NCBI GenBank assembly: GCA_946965045.2
Contig: OX337234.1
Span: forward strand, 2,542,001 to 2,606,000
Reading direction: 5' to 3'
DNA length: 64,000 nt
Source: Epithemia pelagica
Lineage: Eukaryota; Bacillariophyta; Bacillariophyceae; Surirellales; Surirellaceae
Part shown: piece after piece, positions 19,771-28,895 of the stretch
How positions within the stretch are numbered: position 1 is the first letter of the stretch
Layout: each line of letters opens with the position of its first letter
Made by a program: the position numbers and the translations under genes
The notes under the pieces: model-generated
Database searches by the model: none
What the model was told of the DNA's origin: nothing
Seen by the model: only the letters and a program-made list of their open reading frames with translations

Positions 19771-22700
19771 TATAGGTTTCAAATTTCATCGTCGAAGTTT
19801 CTCCGCCTAAACTTCGGCACCTAAGTTTCTCCGAAGTTTCATGACGCTGCTTTGGCCTTACCAAAGTTTCGGGTGGCCCTTTAAATATTTAGCCTATGTA
19901 TTGAATCCTGTCTGTGAACGTTGGTGTCAACGTCCATATCTTCCGAGTGATCTTTCGTGTAGATGTCCATTCTGCCGACTGCCGACCAAACATGATCTGC
20001 CATCTCGAATCGACAGGAACCATGTACCATGTACCCGCCTCCCGCCTCCATCTTCATCCAACAACCAAACAAAAGTCGTGATTGCTGCTGTGGTGAAGCA
20101 TTGATAACAATGGACAACCTTACAGCGGTTGAGCAAGACGTTGGTACCTCCCTGGCATTTGCCAACATATCTCCATTGACAGAGGACCAGCAGCAGATGT
20201 TGGAGGCCCAGACGAACCAGAACGATGTCGACGAGGTGGTTGCGGAGGATGTCGAAGAAGTGGCAGAAGGGCAAGTGCTGGTGAGAACAAAGCGAAAGGC
20301 CAATCCTCCGAAGAAGAAGGCTAACGAATTCATCCGAGAGCAGTTCAACATTGGACCAGATCCCAACCGACAGGGATATCTGGCCATTGTTTGCGTCCAC
20401 TGCAAAGAGTTCCGATCCTGGAAAACATTCAACGCGAGTGTAGCCTCCAACCACATTATCCACAAGTGTCGGAAAGTTCCTGCAACTATCAAGAACAGTT
20501 GTGAAGACTCGACACAAGCTTCAAAGCGGGCCAAGAAACAACTCGGGCTGATTGTTGGTGGTCCATTGAGTCAAGAGTCGTCGGCTTCTGTCAGCAACAG
20601 CAGCAGCAGTGGTGACAATCTTGTCAGCAATGGTAGTAGTTCCCGTAAGGCTCCATCCACCATCACCACCAAGAAGCAGTCTTCGTCCCAATCCTCGATG
20701 CTACAGTTTGGGCACATTGTCAACGAGGTGACTGCCAACAAGGCAATCACCAAGTCCGTCGAAACGATGCTTGCACGGTTTGAACCACTCAACAGGGTCA
20801 GTGACCCCTTCTTCCAGGACGAGATGGTGTCGCGTTGGGGAAAGGCTATTCTACGATACCTTCCCAACCATCAAAATACTGTATACAAGCGATTTGTTGT
20901 CCCCATTGATAGAAACTGTCGTACGGAGCTGAAGCAAATGTTGGACAAGATTCAGGGTGGACTTACCATTGCTGCTGATGGTGTGACAGCAAATGGTACA
21001 AGTACCATCCTGTACACAGTCTCCAAGGGCCCAGTCACTATGTTCTGTAGAGCCACAAGACTTCGTAACGAAGCACATGTTACTGGTGCAGAGGTGGAGG
21101 ACATGGTGGATTTTATGGAGGCAGCACGTCGCGACTTTGATACATCAGTGGTTTGTGTTGCTTGTGACAACGCAGCCAACAATATTGTTAAAGGAGCATG
21201 TGAGAAGTACAGAGAACGCAACAAATCAGAACCTAGTATTCTCCACAACCGAGACTGTGCACACTGCATTGATCTTGTGGCCAAAGATCTGGCAAAAGTT
21301 CCATGCATTGAGTCAGTTCTGACCGATGCTCAGTTACTCATGGAGTTTTCCACAACAGACAACATCGATGGCATCCGGCACGAGCTTGTGCGAACTGGAG
21401 AGCTCCCTCGGTCATGTGGTCATGTGACCAATTACTCCGACACCAGATTCAACAAAGTTGGCATGACACTCATGTCCATAACCAAACAGAAGGAGTTCTA
21501 CGAGTGGTGCTGTAACAATCCACCTATGTTCATGCAGTACTATAATACGCAGAACAAGAAGCGTCAGGAGAAGCTTGATGCTGCTCTCCGATTGGTCAAT
21601 CGCGATTTCTGGGCCAAGCTTCATGTCCTGATTCAACTTTTCCAAGTCATTGAACATGGAACAAAGCTGGTATCAAGTGAAAAATTCCCACTGTCAGCAT
21701 ACTACCCACTGGTTGTGGCAATGAGGAATGAGATTCACCAAGTCATGAAGAACAGTAGTGGAACACGATCTTTTGATTCTCTGTTTGCAGTGCCTGGGGC
21801 ATCGGAATCTGTTTTTGACAGTATTGATGTCCGCTTCAACTTCACTGGTGTCCAACCCAATGGAAGGAAAGTTGGGCTACTTGACAAGTACCATGTGTGG
21901 GCCTATATTGTTGACCCATTCCGCCCAATGATCCCATTCCGTCCGTCGCTTCCCTCCCTTGCTTGTTCTGTCCGAGAAGCAATCGACTTCTTTGTCCACG
22001 AGGATGACTCAGCAACTCCAACAAACTCAGCAACTCCACCTCCAGCTCCAGGTCCATCTCACTACAACCCTAACTATGACTATGGAGATGAAGATATTGC
22101 TGAAGTTCAACGAGCAATCCGTGAAATTGAGCAAGAATTGGAACCACCACAGAGCGACAAGACCGTTGTCGACAGGGAGCTTCGGTCGTACCTAGGTCAT
22201 TCAGGAGACTGGATTGACCTGTTCCAAAAAGAAAAGGTGCGGCCATCTATGGACCAGAATGCAGAAGAGCGTAAGCTTACCATTTCCATGGTTACCAAAT
22301 GGCTTGAAGACACGGGATGGTATCAAGGACGGATGGAATTCTTCAGCATAGCACCATCTACAAAAGTGTTTCCATTGCTGATTGAACCACTCCTATCTGT
22401 CAGGGCAACAGGGTCAATTTGCGTAGAGAGAGTTGCTAAACCTCTCAAAAATAATATTTGGAATAAACTTCGTGCGTCGCTGGGCCAGGACAAGGCTGAG
22501 GTTTGCCTCAGGGTTGGGCTCAACCTACGGTATCTGCTGAACGTGCGGTCAACCATCCGCCAAGCAACCCATGAGCAATACCTTGATTGTGATCTCTTTG
22601 GATCTGTGTAAGTCAATCAATGGTTTACCTTTGATAACGAGGAGGACCTGTTGTGTTGTTGGTCTTTATTACGTCTTACAAAAAAATGAGGGAAGGAGCC

Positions 22701-22805
22701 ATTTTTCATAGCTACCTAAACTGCCTTAACTTCAAAACCTAAGTTTCACCTAAATTTCTTTAGAAACTACACAAAAAATCTGAGTACCTAAGTTTGAAAG
22801 CAATA
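19771..22805 (+). mobile_element. hAT transposon 1, complete and possibly autonomous
   Basis: 3,035 bases flanked by the perfect 8-base duplication GCTAGCGA (19763-19770 and 22806-22813), the hAT hallmark. Imperfect terminal inverted repeats: left TATAGGTTTCAAATTT, right (complement) TATTGCTTTCAAACTT. Subterminal regions on both sides repeat acctaagttt / gaagtttc-type words, plausible transposase-binding sites. One uninterrupted transposase frame lies inside. Confidence 0.88.
20110..22611 (+). CDS. hAT family transposase (element 1)
   Basis: 833 residues from ATG 20110 (an upstream in-frame ATG at 20029 would add 27). A BED-type zinc finger near residues 75-120 is marked by IVCVHCKEF and NHIIHKC, with SWKTF between. 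The RNase-H-like catalytic core has D290 in ITIAADGVTANGT, D353 in CDNAANNIVKGAC and E773 in ICVERVAKP, the expected hAT D-D-E set; an HNRDCAHCIDLVAKDL block fits the CxxH region in the insertion domain. The C-terminal dimerisation (hATC) region with KNNIWNKLRASLGQDKAEV follows. The protein would cut and paste the flanking element in the nucleus. No stop or frameshift is seen, so the copy could be active. Confidence 0.9.
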   Translation: MDNLTAVEQDVGTSLAFANISPLTEDQQQMLEAQTNQNDVDEVVAEDVEEVAEGQVLVRTKRKANPPKKKANEFIREQFNIGPDPNRQGYLAIVCVHCKEFRSWKTFNASVASNHIIHKCRKVPATIKNSCEDSTQASKRAKKQLGLIVGGPLSQESSASVSNSSSSGDNLVSNGSSSRKAPSTITTKKQSSSQSSMLQFGHIVNEVTANKAITKSVETMLARFEPLNRVSDPFFQDEMVSRWGKAILRYLPNHQNTVYKRFVVPIDRNCRTELKQMLDKIQGGLTIAADGVTANGTSTILYTVSKGPVTMFCRATRLRNEAHVTGAEVEDMVDFMEAARRDFDTSVVCVACDNAANNIVKGACEKYRERNKSEPSILHNRDCAHCIDLVAKDLAKVPCIESVLTDAQLLMEFSTTDNIDGIRHELVRTGELPRSCGHVTNYSDTRFNKVGMTLMSITKQKEFYEWCCNNPPMFMQYYNTQNKKRQEKLDAALRLVNRDFWAKLHVLIQLFQVIEHGTKLVSSEKFPLSAYYPLVVAMRNEIHQVMKNSSGTRSFDSLFAVPGASESVFDSIDVRFNFTGVQPNGRKVGLLDKYHVWAYIVDPFRPMIPFRPSLPSLACSVREAIDFFVHEDDSATPTNSATPPPAPGPSHYNPNYDYGDEDIAEVQRAIREIEQELEPPQSDKTVVDRELRSYLGHSGDWIDLFQKEKVRPSMDQNAEERKLTISMVTKWLEDTGWYQGRMEFFSIAPSTKVFPLLIEPLLSVRATGSICVERVAKPLKNNIWNKLRASLGQDKAEVCLRVGLNLRYLLNVRSTIRQATHEQYLDCDLFGSV

Positions 22806-23011
22806 GCTAGCGAGTATCGTACGTGCCGCGCCCTACTAACTCACTACGGTAGGAGTTAACTACGAACGTCAATTGGCCGCGCATTCTACGGCCGCCGCGT
22901 GTTTTTCTGTGTTACCCGGGTAACAGTTTCATGGCGGGTTTCAGGCCACCCTCCTGGAGAGAGCAACAGAGAGAGAGATAAGAGCGTATAGGAAACCAAC
23001 AACCTTTGACG

Positions 23012-24478
23012 ATGTCGACGACCTGGAGCTCTCGAGTAGACGGACTCTGCTTGGTTACTGACAGTGGCGTTTTTCTGCAATCTCTCTCACAAAGATTGTT
23101 TGTGCGCCCCTGTTATCCAGATTTATTTGCAATATGCGAAACCATATGGATGGAGGGGACTCAAGGTATATTCCTCTTGGGAACGCCAGGAATCGGAAAG
23201 AGTTGTTTCTTGGATTATGTTCTCCATCGCTGCCTCTACGATGCTAATGGACAGAACGTGTTGTATCTTCATGGTCCGCGCGACAGAGCTTTTGTTTTTC
23301 AACATGTTGGCGGCACTATTGCTGTTGCGAAACACAACTTGAGTGCCGTGCTTAGTGGCAGCATTGAAATTCCACCAGATTCATTTGACGTCGTGCTTTA
23401 CGACCCTCATGAGAGTGCAGAACGTACAAACAATGTTCACATTTCTTTCTTTACAGGAAAGAACTTTATTGTCCCAATATCACCAGACAAGGAAAACTGT
23501 AAGAAGCTTCGAAAGGATACAAGATGCCAGGCAACATTATACATGGGGACTCTTTCGATGGGTGAAGCCGAAGATATGAGGGAATCTTGCTATCCGGCCG
23601 TGACGGCAGATCTACTTCAAACCCGCTATCGAAAAATCGGTGGTATAGCTCGCTACCTATATCGTCCACCGCGTCCCATGGCCAACGATGTGGTTGACCA
23701 AACGGTCGAAGATGTTCAGAAGAATCAACAATTCGCCCTCAACGACATTGCACAGAATCCCCTCCGTATTGATGCTGGGGAAGTCGCGGCCGATTTCAAA
23801 AACCTCTGGTCTTTATATCATCTTCAACCCACCCTAGAAAATGGCCGCACCAATTTTCAAGATTACACGATCGAACTCGTCTGCGAAGATGTTAGGGCTC
23901 GTATTCGTGACAAGTTGATGAACAAGGACGTAAATGAATTGTGGAATTTGTTCATCAGCACGATGGAAAGGCATGGAACTCTCAAAGGTATCCGATATGA
24001 GGCATACGCACACAAGAAGATCATTGCGCACGGAGTCAATTTAGAAGCAACCTTGCTTACTAAAGCTGGAGTGGGTAGATCCAGGAAACAGATTAAAATC
24101 CCTGCGTCACTGCCAAAAATCAACCTATTAACCAACGATCTTGGTGAACAATTCCAAACTGGCGTCAACAGCGCACGCGAACTTCGTACTGGCGGACTTC
24201 GTACTGGCGGCTACCTTCTTCCAAGCAACTCCAACTTCCCTGTTGTGGACTCGTTGTTTGCCTCTCCGAAGCCGAAGGAGACCCTGTCTCTGCACATGAA
24301 AGCAGGTCGTAGCAAGCCGCTGTCTGGACCATCTGCGACGAGCATACAAGCCGCAGCTGGAGGGTGCTTAGTCTTTGTTGTTCCCGACGAGAGTATTATC
24401 TTACGAAAGTTAAGGTACTCTGAAGGTGACGGACCAGCACAATGGAAACAATATCGCCTAGTATTGAAGCAACCTTAG
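23012..24478 (+). CDS. Crinkler/RHS-type P-loop NTPase with REase-like C-terminal domain
   Basis: 488 residues; ATG 23012 chosen. Walker A is GTPGIGKS (57-64), followed by FLDYVLHRCL, a strand NVLYLHG and a Walker-B-like VVLYDPHES. The arrangement LLGTPGIGKSxFLxYxL is typical of the NTPase domain shared by trypanosome retrotransposon hot-spot (RHS) proteins and Crinkler (CRN) effectors. The carboxy part contains GIRYEAYAHKKIIAHGV, resembling the G-x-x-[FY]-E segment of the REase-superfamily domain that follows. Known relatives combine NTPase and nuclease modules and are linked to transposon conflict or host-parasite interaction; in a free-living alga the role is unknown. No secretion signal or LFLAK-type leader is evident. 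A 15-base tandem duplication gives LRTGGLRTGG near 24180-24211. The gene sits between two DNA transposons. Confidence 0.72.
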   Translation: MSTTWSSRVDGLCLVTDSGVFLQSLSQRLFVRPCYPDLFAICETIWMEGTQGIFLLGTPGIGKSCFLDYVLHRCLYDANGQNVLYLHGPRDRAFVFQHVGGTIAVAKHNLSAVLSGSIEIPPDSFDVVLYDPHESAERTNNVHISFFTGKNFIVPISPDKENCKKLRKDTRCQATLYMGTLSMGEAEDMRESCYPAVTADLLQTRYRKIGGIARYLYRPPRPMANDVVDQTVEDVQKNQQFALNDIAQNPLRIDAGEVAADFKNLWSLYHLQPTLENGRTNFQDYTIELVCEDVRARIRDKLMNKDVNELWNLFISTMERHGTLKGIRYEAYAHKKIIAHGVNLEATLLTKAGVGRSRKQIKIPASLPKINLLTNDLGEQFQTGVNSARELRTGGLRTGGYLLPSNSNFPVVDSLFASPKPKETLSLHMKAGRSKPLSGPSATSIQAAAGGCLVFVVPDESIILRKLRYSEGDGPAQWKQYRLVLKQP

Positions 24479-24672
24479 AATTCCATATCCTTTCCTTTGC
24501 GTCGCGATACACAAACACACTTAATCTCCCTCTCCTTCCGGCAGAGCAAAGGTCATATTTTAATAATCCTTTCATTGCCTCCAATAGCGGGGGCGGGGCG
24601 ATTTACACTTTTTTTTTGGCTTGAGGGAGGGCCGAAGCCTTGGGGCATGGCCTCAGGCACCAAGGGTGCTGC

Positions 24673-24715
24673 AGGGCTGGCTCAGCAGCAAGCATGCAGC
24701 TGTTGAGCCAGCCCT
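24673..24715. other. perfect 12-bp inverted repeat (hairpin)
   Basis: AGGGCTGGCTCA (24673-24684) is mirrored by TGAGCCAGCCCT (24704-24715) with a 19-base spacer, in a GC-rich island about 200 bases after the CRN/RHS-like gene. It could fold in the 3' UTR or be a fragment of a small foldback element. Confidence 0.8.
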
Positions 24716-24960
24716 CCTCAGCCACCAGCGCAAGGTGGGCGGCGCTTGCCCAGCCAGGGAGCGCGGGTTAATGAATGAGACAACGACAAACCAGTTTCAA
24801 TAAAGAAATGCTTCTAGTTAGTAGAAACACTATTTATGATAGGTTACAGCCTCACTTGCTGCATGTCGATTAGGCTCTCTCTATCTTCAACTCAAAAGCA
24901 AGGTAGTGTGGTAGTTGATTGGCTGGAAGTCTGATACTTTTTCGCGATCGCGCAATTCGA

Positions 24961-26302
24961 ATCAGTGTCCACTGCTTAGCTGTTTTTTGTCTGTGCCACC
25001 TTCACAGGTTCCCAGGTGGACACAGCCAGCATTTTATGTTTTTCGTCTGTCTGTCTACCCAATAAAATTCCTCAGGGTTGGAGCAAGGCCAGCGTGCATG
25101 TGACAGTTGACGGTTGGTGGTTGTCCTCTGGTCACCACGATTCAAATTTTTTGGGCAACCCTCCCGTCCTCGTCTGTCACAAAACACCAAAAACCGAGCC
25201 AAATGCTTGACCATGACGTGAGGTGAGAACAATGGATGCAACATGCTGGGCTGAACCTGAACTGCTTCTCACTTCTCACTACTGTGGCTTATTTCTAATC
25301 TTCTTGTTTCTTTTTCTTTCTTCTCACTCATCACTGCTGCAATCTTTCCTCTTGTTCATGCATGATCCTTTGGCTTGTCTCTTGTTGAACAAGTAGACTA
25401 GGAACAAGCCGCTTGATGTCAACTGGAGTATCTTACCCGTCTCATTTGTTGATGTAGGAATAATTGTTTTGTTGTTTGATTGTTGGTTGGTTGCTTTCAT
25501 GTCTTCTGTAGGATAGATGATTCACTATCGTCATAGGTCGTAGCATCATCTCATTTCTCAATGACCGAACACTTTGTTGTTTTTGCTTCAAATAGATGGG
25601 AAGCCCTCTTGCTCTTGCCACACCCTACTTTCCATGTCTATCAGTTCATAGATTCAAAAGTTGTAGCTGTAGCGTGTGAGAGCTGCTTGTGTTCATGGTG
25701 AAACTGAGAGTCATTGCCATGCTCAAAACAGAAAAGAGATCTGCAACCAATTCAGAATGCACTGAACTCTACGAATGAATAGCACTTGAGTTCTATTTCT
25801 ACTCCTAGTATATAAAGAAAACAATGTCTGCAGTCTGTTTATGAATCGAATGAAAGTTATCAAAAATCCGTCATTTCGACATGTAGAATGGCACGTAATG
25901 AGCTACCCAGAGACACAACAGATGATCGCCTCTCTTCCCATGAGCAGAGCAAACAAAAGTGACAAGTGTCAGTGATCAGTGAGCATGAGCTATGTAATTG
26001 TCATGGCAATTGGCAACGGATCACACTCACCTGGAATGCCATTCGTACGATGTGCTTCGGCAACAAGAGAAAAGAATTGTGTGCTTGTCATTATGAATTA
26101 TGGAGCAACCAGCAGTTATCCACGCACGGCCGCTTGCTGGGCATGCGTCTGTTTCAAACTGTGAAAACTCCAGCTGGGTATGCGTGCCAATTTGCCATTT
26201 GATCATTTCTATTTGTCTCAAAAGCAAAAAATGATGTCTGTGTCCACCTGGGAACCTTAAATGATGGCACAGACAAAAAACAGCTAAGCAGTGGACACTG
26301 AT
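24961..26302. mobile_element. non-autonomous element with ~80-bp terminal inverted repeats
   Basis: The left end (CAGTGTCCACTGCTTAGC..., 24963 to about 25050) is nearly identical to the complement of the right end (26215-26300), over roughly 80 bases including TGTTTTTTGTCTGTGCCA and GGTTCCCAGGTGGACACAG. The 1.34-kb interior has no transposase-like frame. I did not find a convincing target-site duplication at the borders, so superfamily is unassigned. Confidence 0.75.
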
Positions 26303-26308
26303 ACCGAG

Positions 26309-26576
26309 GGATGTACAACAAGTACAAAGCAGCAAATTCGCTCACAGTAACTCGACGTGGTATCTCCAGGGATGATTTCAACCGTGACGAAGAAGACAAG
26401 GATGAACTATCCGTAAACTGTACGTAGAAGAGTACCATACGTGCAACTGCAAATCCAGTCTTCTCCATGTGGTGACCAATGCCACTCATGTAGGAGTCGA
26501 AGTGAATTGTCATCCGTGAGAACGGAAGAGCTACCACAACCCACAACCCACAAAGCACAGGCTGGCAAGACATTTG
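26309..26576 (-). pseudogene. possible piggyBac-like transposase fragment
   Basis: A minus-strand frame contains GLWVVVALPFSRMTIHFDSY and SGIGHHMEKTGFAVARMVLF. This resembles the piggyBac core in which an Asp in a hydrophobic strand is followed by a short helix and a GxxATGTxR-type segment, with several consensus positions lost. The frame then runs into the right inverted repeat of the neighbouring element, which suggests the element inserted into it. The match is by pattern only. Confidence 0.28.
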
Positions 26577-26579
26577 CCC

Positions 26580-27290
26580 TCGATGCAGTACGAGTAATAA
26601 GAGGTAAGAGTACGAGTACTCTCGCATATTATTGTACAGCAGTGCGAGTACAATACTCGTCGTATTCTCATTATTTCGAAGAGCCCCATACACGTCCAGC
26701 ACTGTGAAGTAACTAATAGATATATTCTCAACTACTTAGTTACTTTTAAGTATCCCAAAAATAAAGACGTATTGTACTTCCTTTCTCTTAAGTACATCTA
26801 GTTTTAGTTCGATTATTACTTTCGTACTTAAAAGTATTCTGAGCAGACTGCTATGTACTACTTAGATACTTAAAACTACCTTCGAAATTTACCTTTTCTT
26901 TACTTTGATACTTAAGTTTATTCAAGACTTTGATGATTACTTTACTTTATGACTTATGTCCTCCATCTCATCGAGCCATGTACTTACTTAATTTCATTCG
27001 AACTACACTCCAAGCGGTGCTTAAGTACATGTACTTAGCTCCAATACTGCATCCAATTTCAATAAAAGTACTTCCCAATGTACTTCCTACAGCTTGGTAC
27101 GGGATGGATTTGGAAATTACTATGGTACTTATACTTTGTACTTACTAATGTATATCATTTCTGACTGGTACTTGACTTTTATACTTTTAGTACGTTGGAT
27201 TAGTGGCTACGCGCTTACTTTTATACTTTAAGTTACAACGAGGAAACAGGGTTACTTTACTTTGGGACCACAAATTATATCAATAAAAGG
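26580..27290. repeat. subterminal-type zone rich in TACTTAAGTA and TACTCG words
   Basis: From 26580 to 26660 the sequence repeats TACTCGT/ACGAGTA words. From 26705 to 27290 it is dense in TACTT, AAGTA and TTAAGTAC words in both orientations, the pattern seen in subterminal binding-site arrays of hAT elements. A partner with TACTTTACTTTTGTAC-like words lies at 33830-33900 in opposite orientation. No coding sequence. Confidence 0.55.
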
Positions 27291-28438
27291 GGGTGAATGT
27301 ACTTGAGCTACTAATAGTACGTACGGGACACAACCCTCCGACTAGGTGTCCGCTTCTTAGCCGTCCGGCCGCTCTCCGCGACCAATCATTTTTATTTTCG
27401 TTTTTTTTTTCGTTTATGAAGAAAATTTCTGGTCAAAATGAAAATGATCACGCCGGCCTTCTGGATCATCCTTTCGAATTCTTGTGAGAAGCCGTGCGCG
27501 CTTTGACCGTTGGTCTTCCCTTTTCCCTTTCATTCCAACACTCCTCACAAATTTTGTCACTTCGTCTTTTCTCTTTTAGGTGTTTGTCATGGACATGCAC
27601 CATGAACATGCATTCTGCATCATTTGCGTATCACTGACATTCGACATGCAAAGACCATAGATAGTGTTTGGCTGTGCCCCCTTCCCTCCTTTTTCTAGTG
27701 TTCTTTGTTCTCGTGTAGTTCTCGGTTTAAAAGCACACCTTCATCCACATCCGCACACCTTGTTTGTCTATGCCGTAGGCTTGTCTCTTTGCAAGCAAAT
27801 AAGCTTGACCTACTACCACCTCTTTTAGAATGAATCTCTTCCTGCTTGTGTCATGGAGTATGCAGAGTCCCACATGCTGCTGAGAAACACATCATGAGAT
27901 ACTCCTGGCAAAAAAAACGACCAAGAGGCGCAAGTCGACAACACAAGACACTAAAGACTCAAACTGAGCAACAGGTGAGAAAGGAATGGTTCCACTAATC
28001 CTATCTTACTGAGGTTGAAAATTCTACTCCTACGAATGACATGTTAGAAGAATCCTACATTTGATTTTAGCTGCCGCCCATTGAATGGACCAAAAATGGA
28101 TGTTGTACGGCACAAACACTTGAAAGTGTGGCAAAGAAGTGAGAACGTAACCCAAACCATGGTCCATTACACTGCAGGGATTAGGCCGTCCGGAACTTAC
28201 CATGCGGACAAAGATGACATGCTCAGAGCTCAGTAACGAAGCATGAGGCCGTTTGGGGGTTTGGTTTGGTCTCATTTTGTTGCGGCATTGATTTTATGAC
28301 TCTCCTGAACGAACAGGAATATTTTGAGTCTTGTTGAGCAGAACGCCAGCCATCTTACAACTGCCAAATCACGCCAGCCTTTCCAGCCGGATGTGATCAT
28401 TTTTTTCTGGCGGGGAAGGAGTTTTTGGTGAGCAGGAC
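27291..28438. other. non-coding transposon debris
   Basis: About 1.1 kb without a gene. CCGACTAGGTGTCCGC near 27332-27347 is the exact reverse complement of GCGGACACCTAGTCGG near 33813-33828, so the two may be matching ends of an older element into which hAT transposon 2 jumped. The last eight bases (28431-28438, AGCAGGAC) are the target duplication of hAT 2. Confidence 0.45.
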
Positions 28439-28448
28439 CTGGGATCTG

Positions 28449-28690
28449 TAATCGAGTACGAGTACCGAGCATAATACTCGAGTAATACTCGAGTATTGGT
28501 GGTAAAATACTCGTACTTCCTCCAAGTTCGACATACAAGTAATTACTCGATACTCTTACTTTCTTCTCGAGTATTACTCGTGTACTCGTACTCATGGATT
28601 CATAATTTGGCAAGTAAGTACTCTTTACTCGTACTCGAGCTCCAACCAATACCCGAGTAGTACTCGAATGTTGCTTCATTGTACTCGAGT
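28449..28690. repeat. left subterminal array of TACTCGAGTA words (hAT 2)
   Basis: More than ten ACTCG/CGAGT words, several forming the palindrome TACTCGAGTA, directly inside the left terminal repeat. Likely transposase-binding sites, by analogy with other hAT elements. Confidence 0.8.
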
Positions 28691-28704
28691 ATTTCCATTG
28701 CATC

Positions 28705-28762
28705 ACGGTTTGTCCCCACATTTTTAATGAACGACTGTTTGTCCCCACATTTCTAATGAATT
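28705..28762 (+). repeat. two direct copies of a GTTTGTCCCCACATTT motif
   Basis: GTCCCCAC at about 28712 and 28741, each in the context gtttgtccccacattt-n-taatgaa. The complement of the same core (GTGGGGAC) is repeated in the 86-bp array at 32345-32722. Confidence 0.85.
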
Positions 28763-28895
28763 TTACACCACCGACCACCGACCACTGTGCCACATGTACC
28801 TCATTCTTTTATTGTCACTCACCAACCATTGGCCAGCCTACATCCTACCTTGTTTGTTTATCATTTGAAGCCTCAACAGCTTCTTCGCCAAAGGA

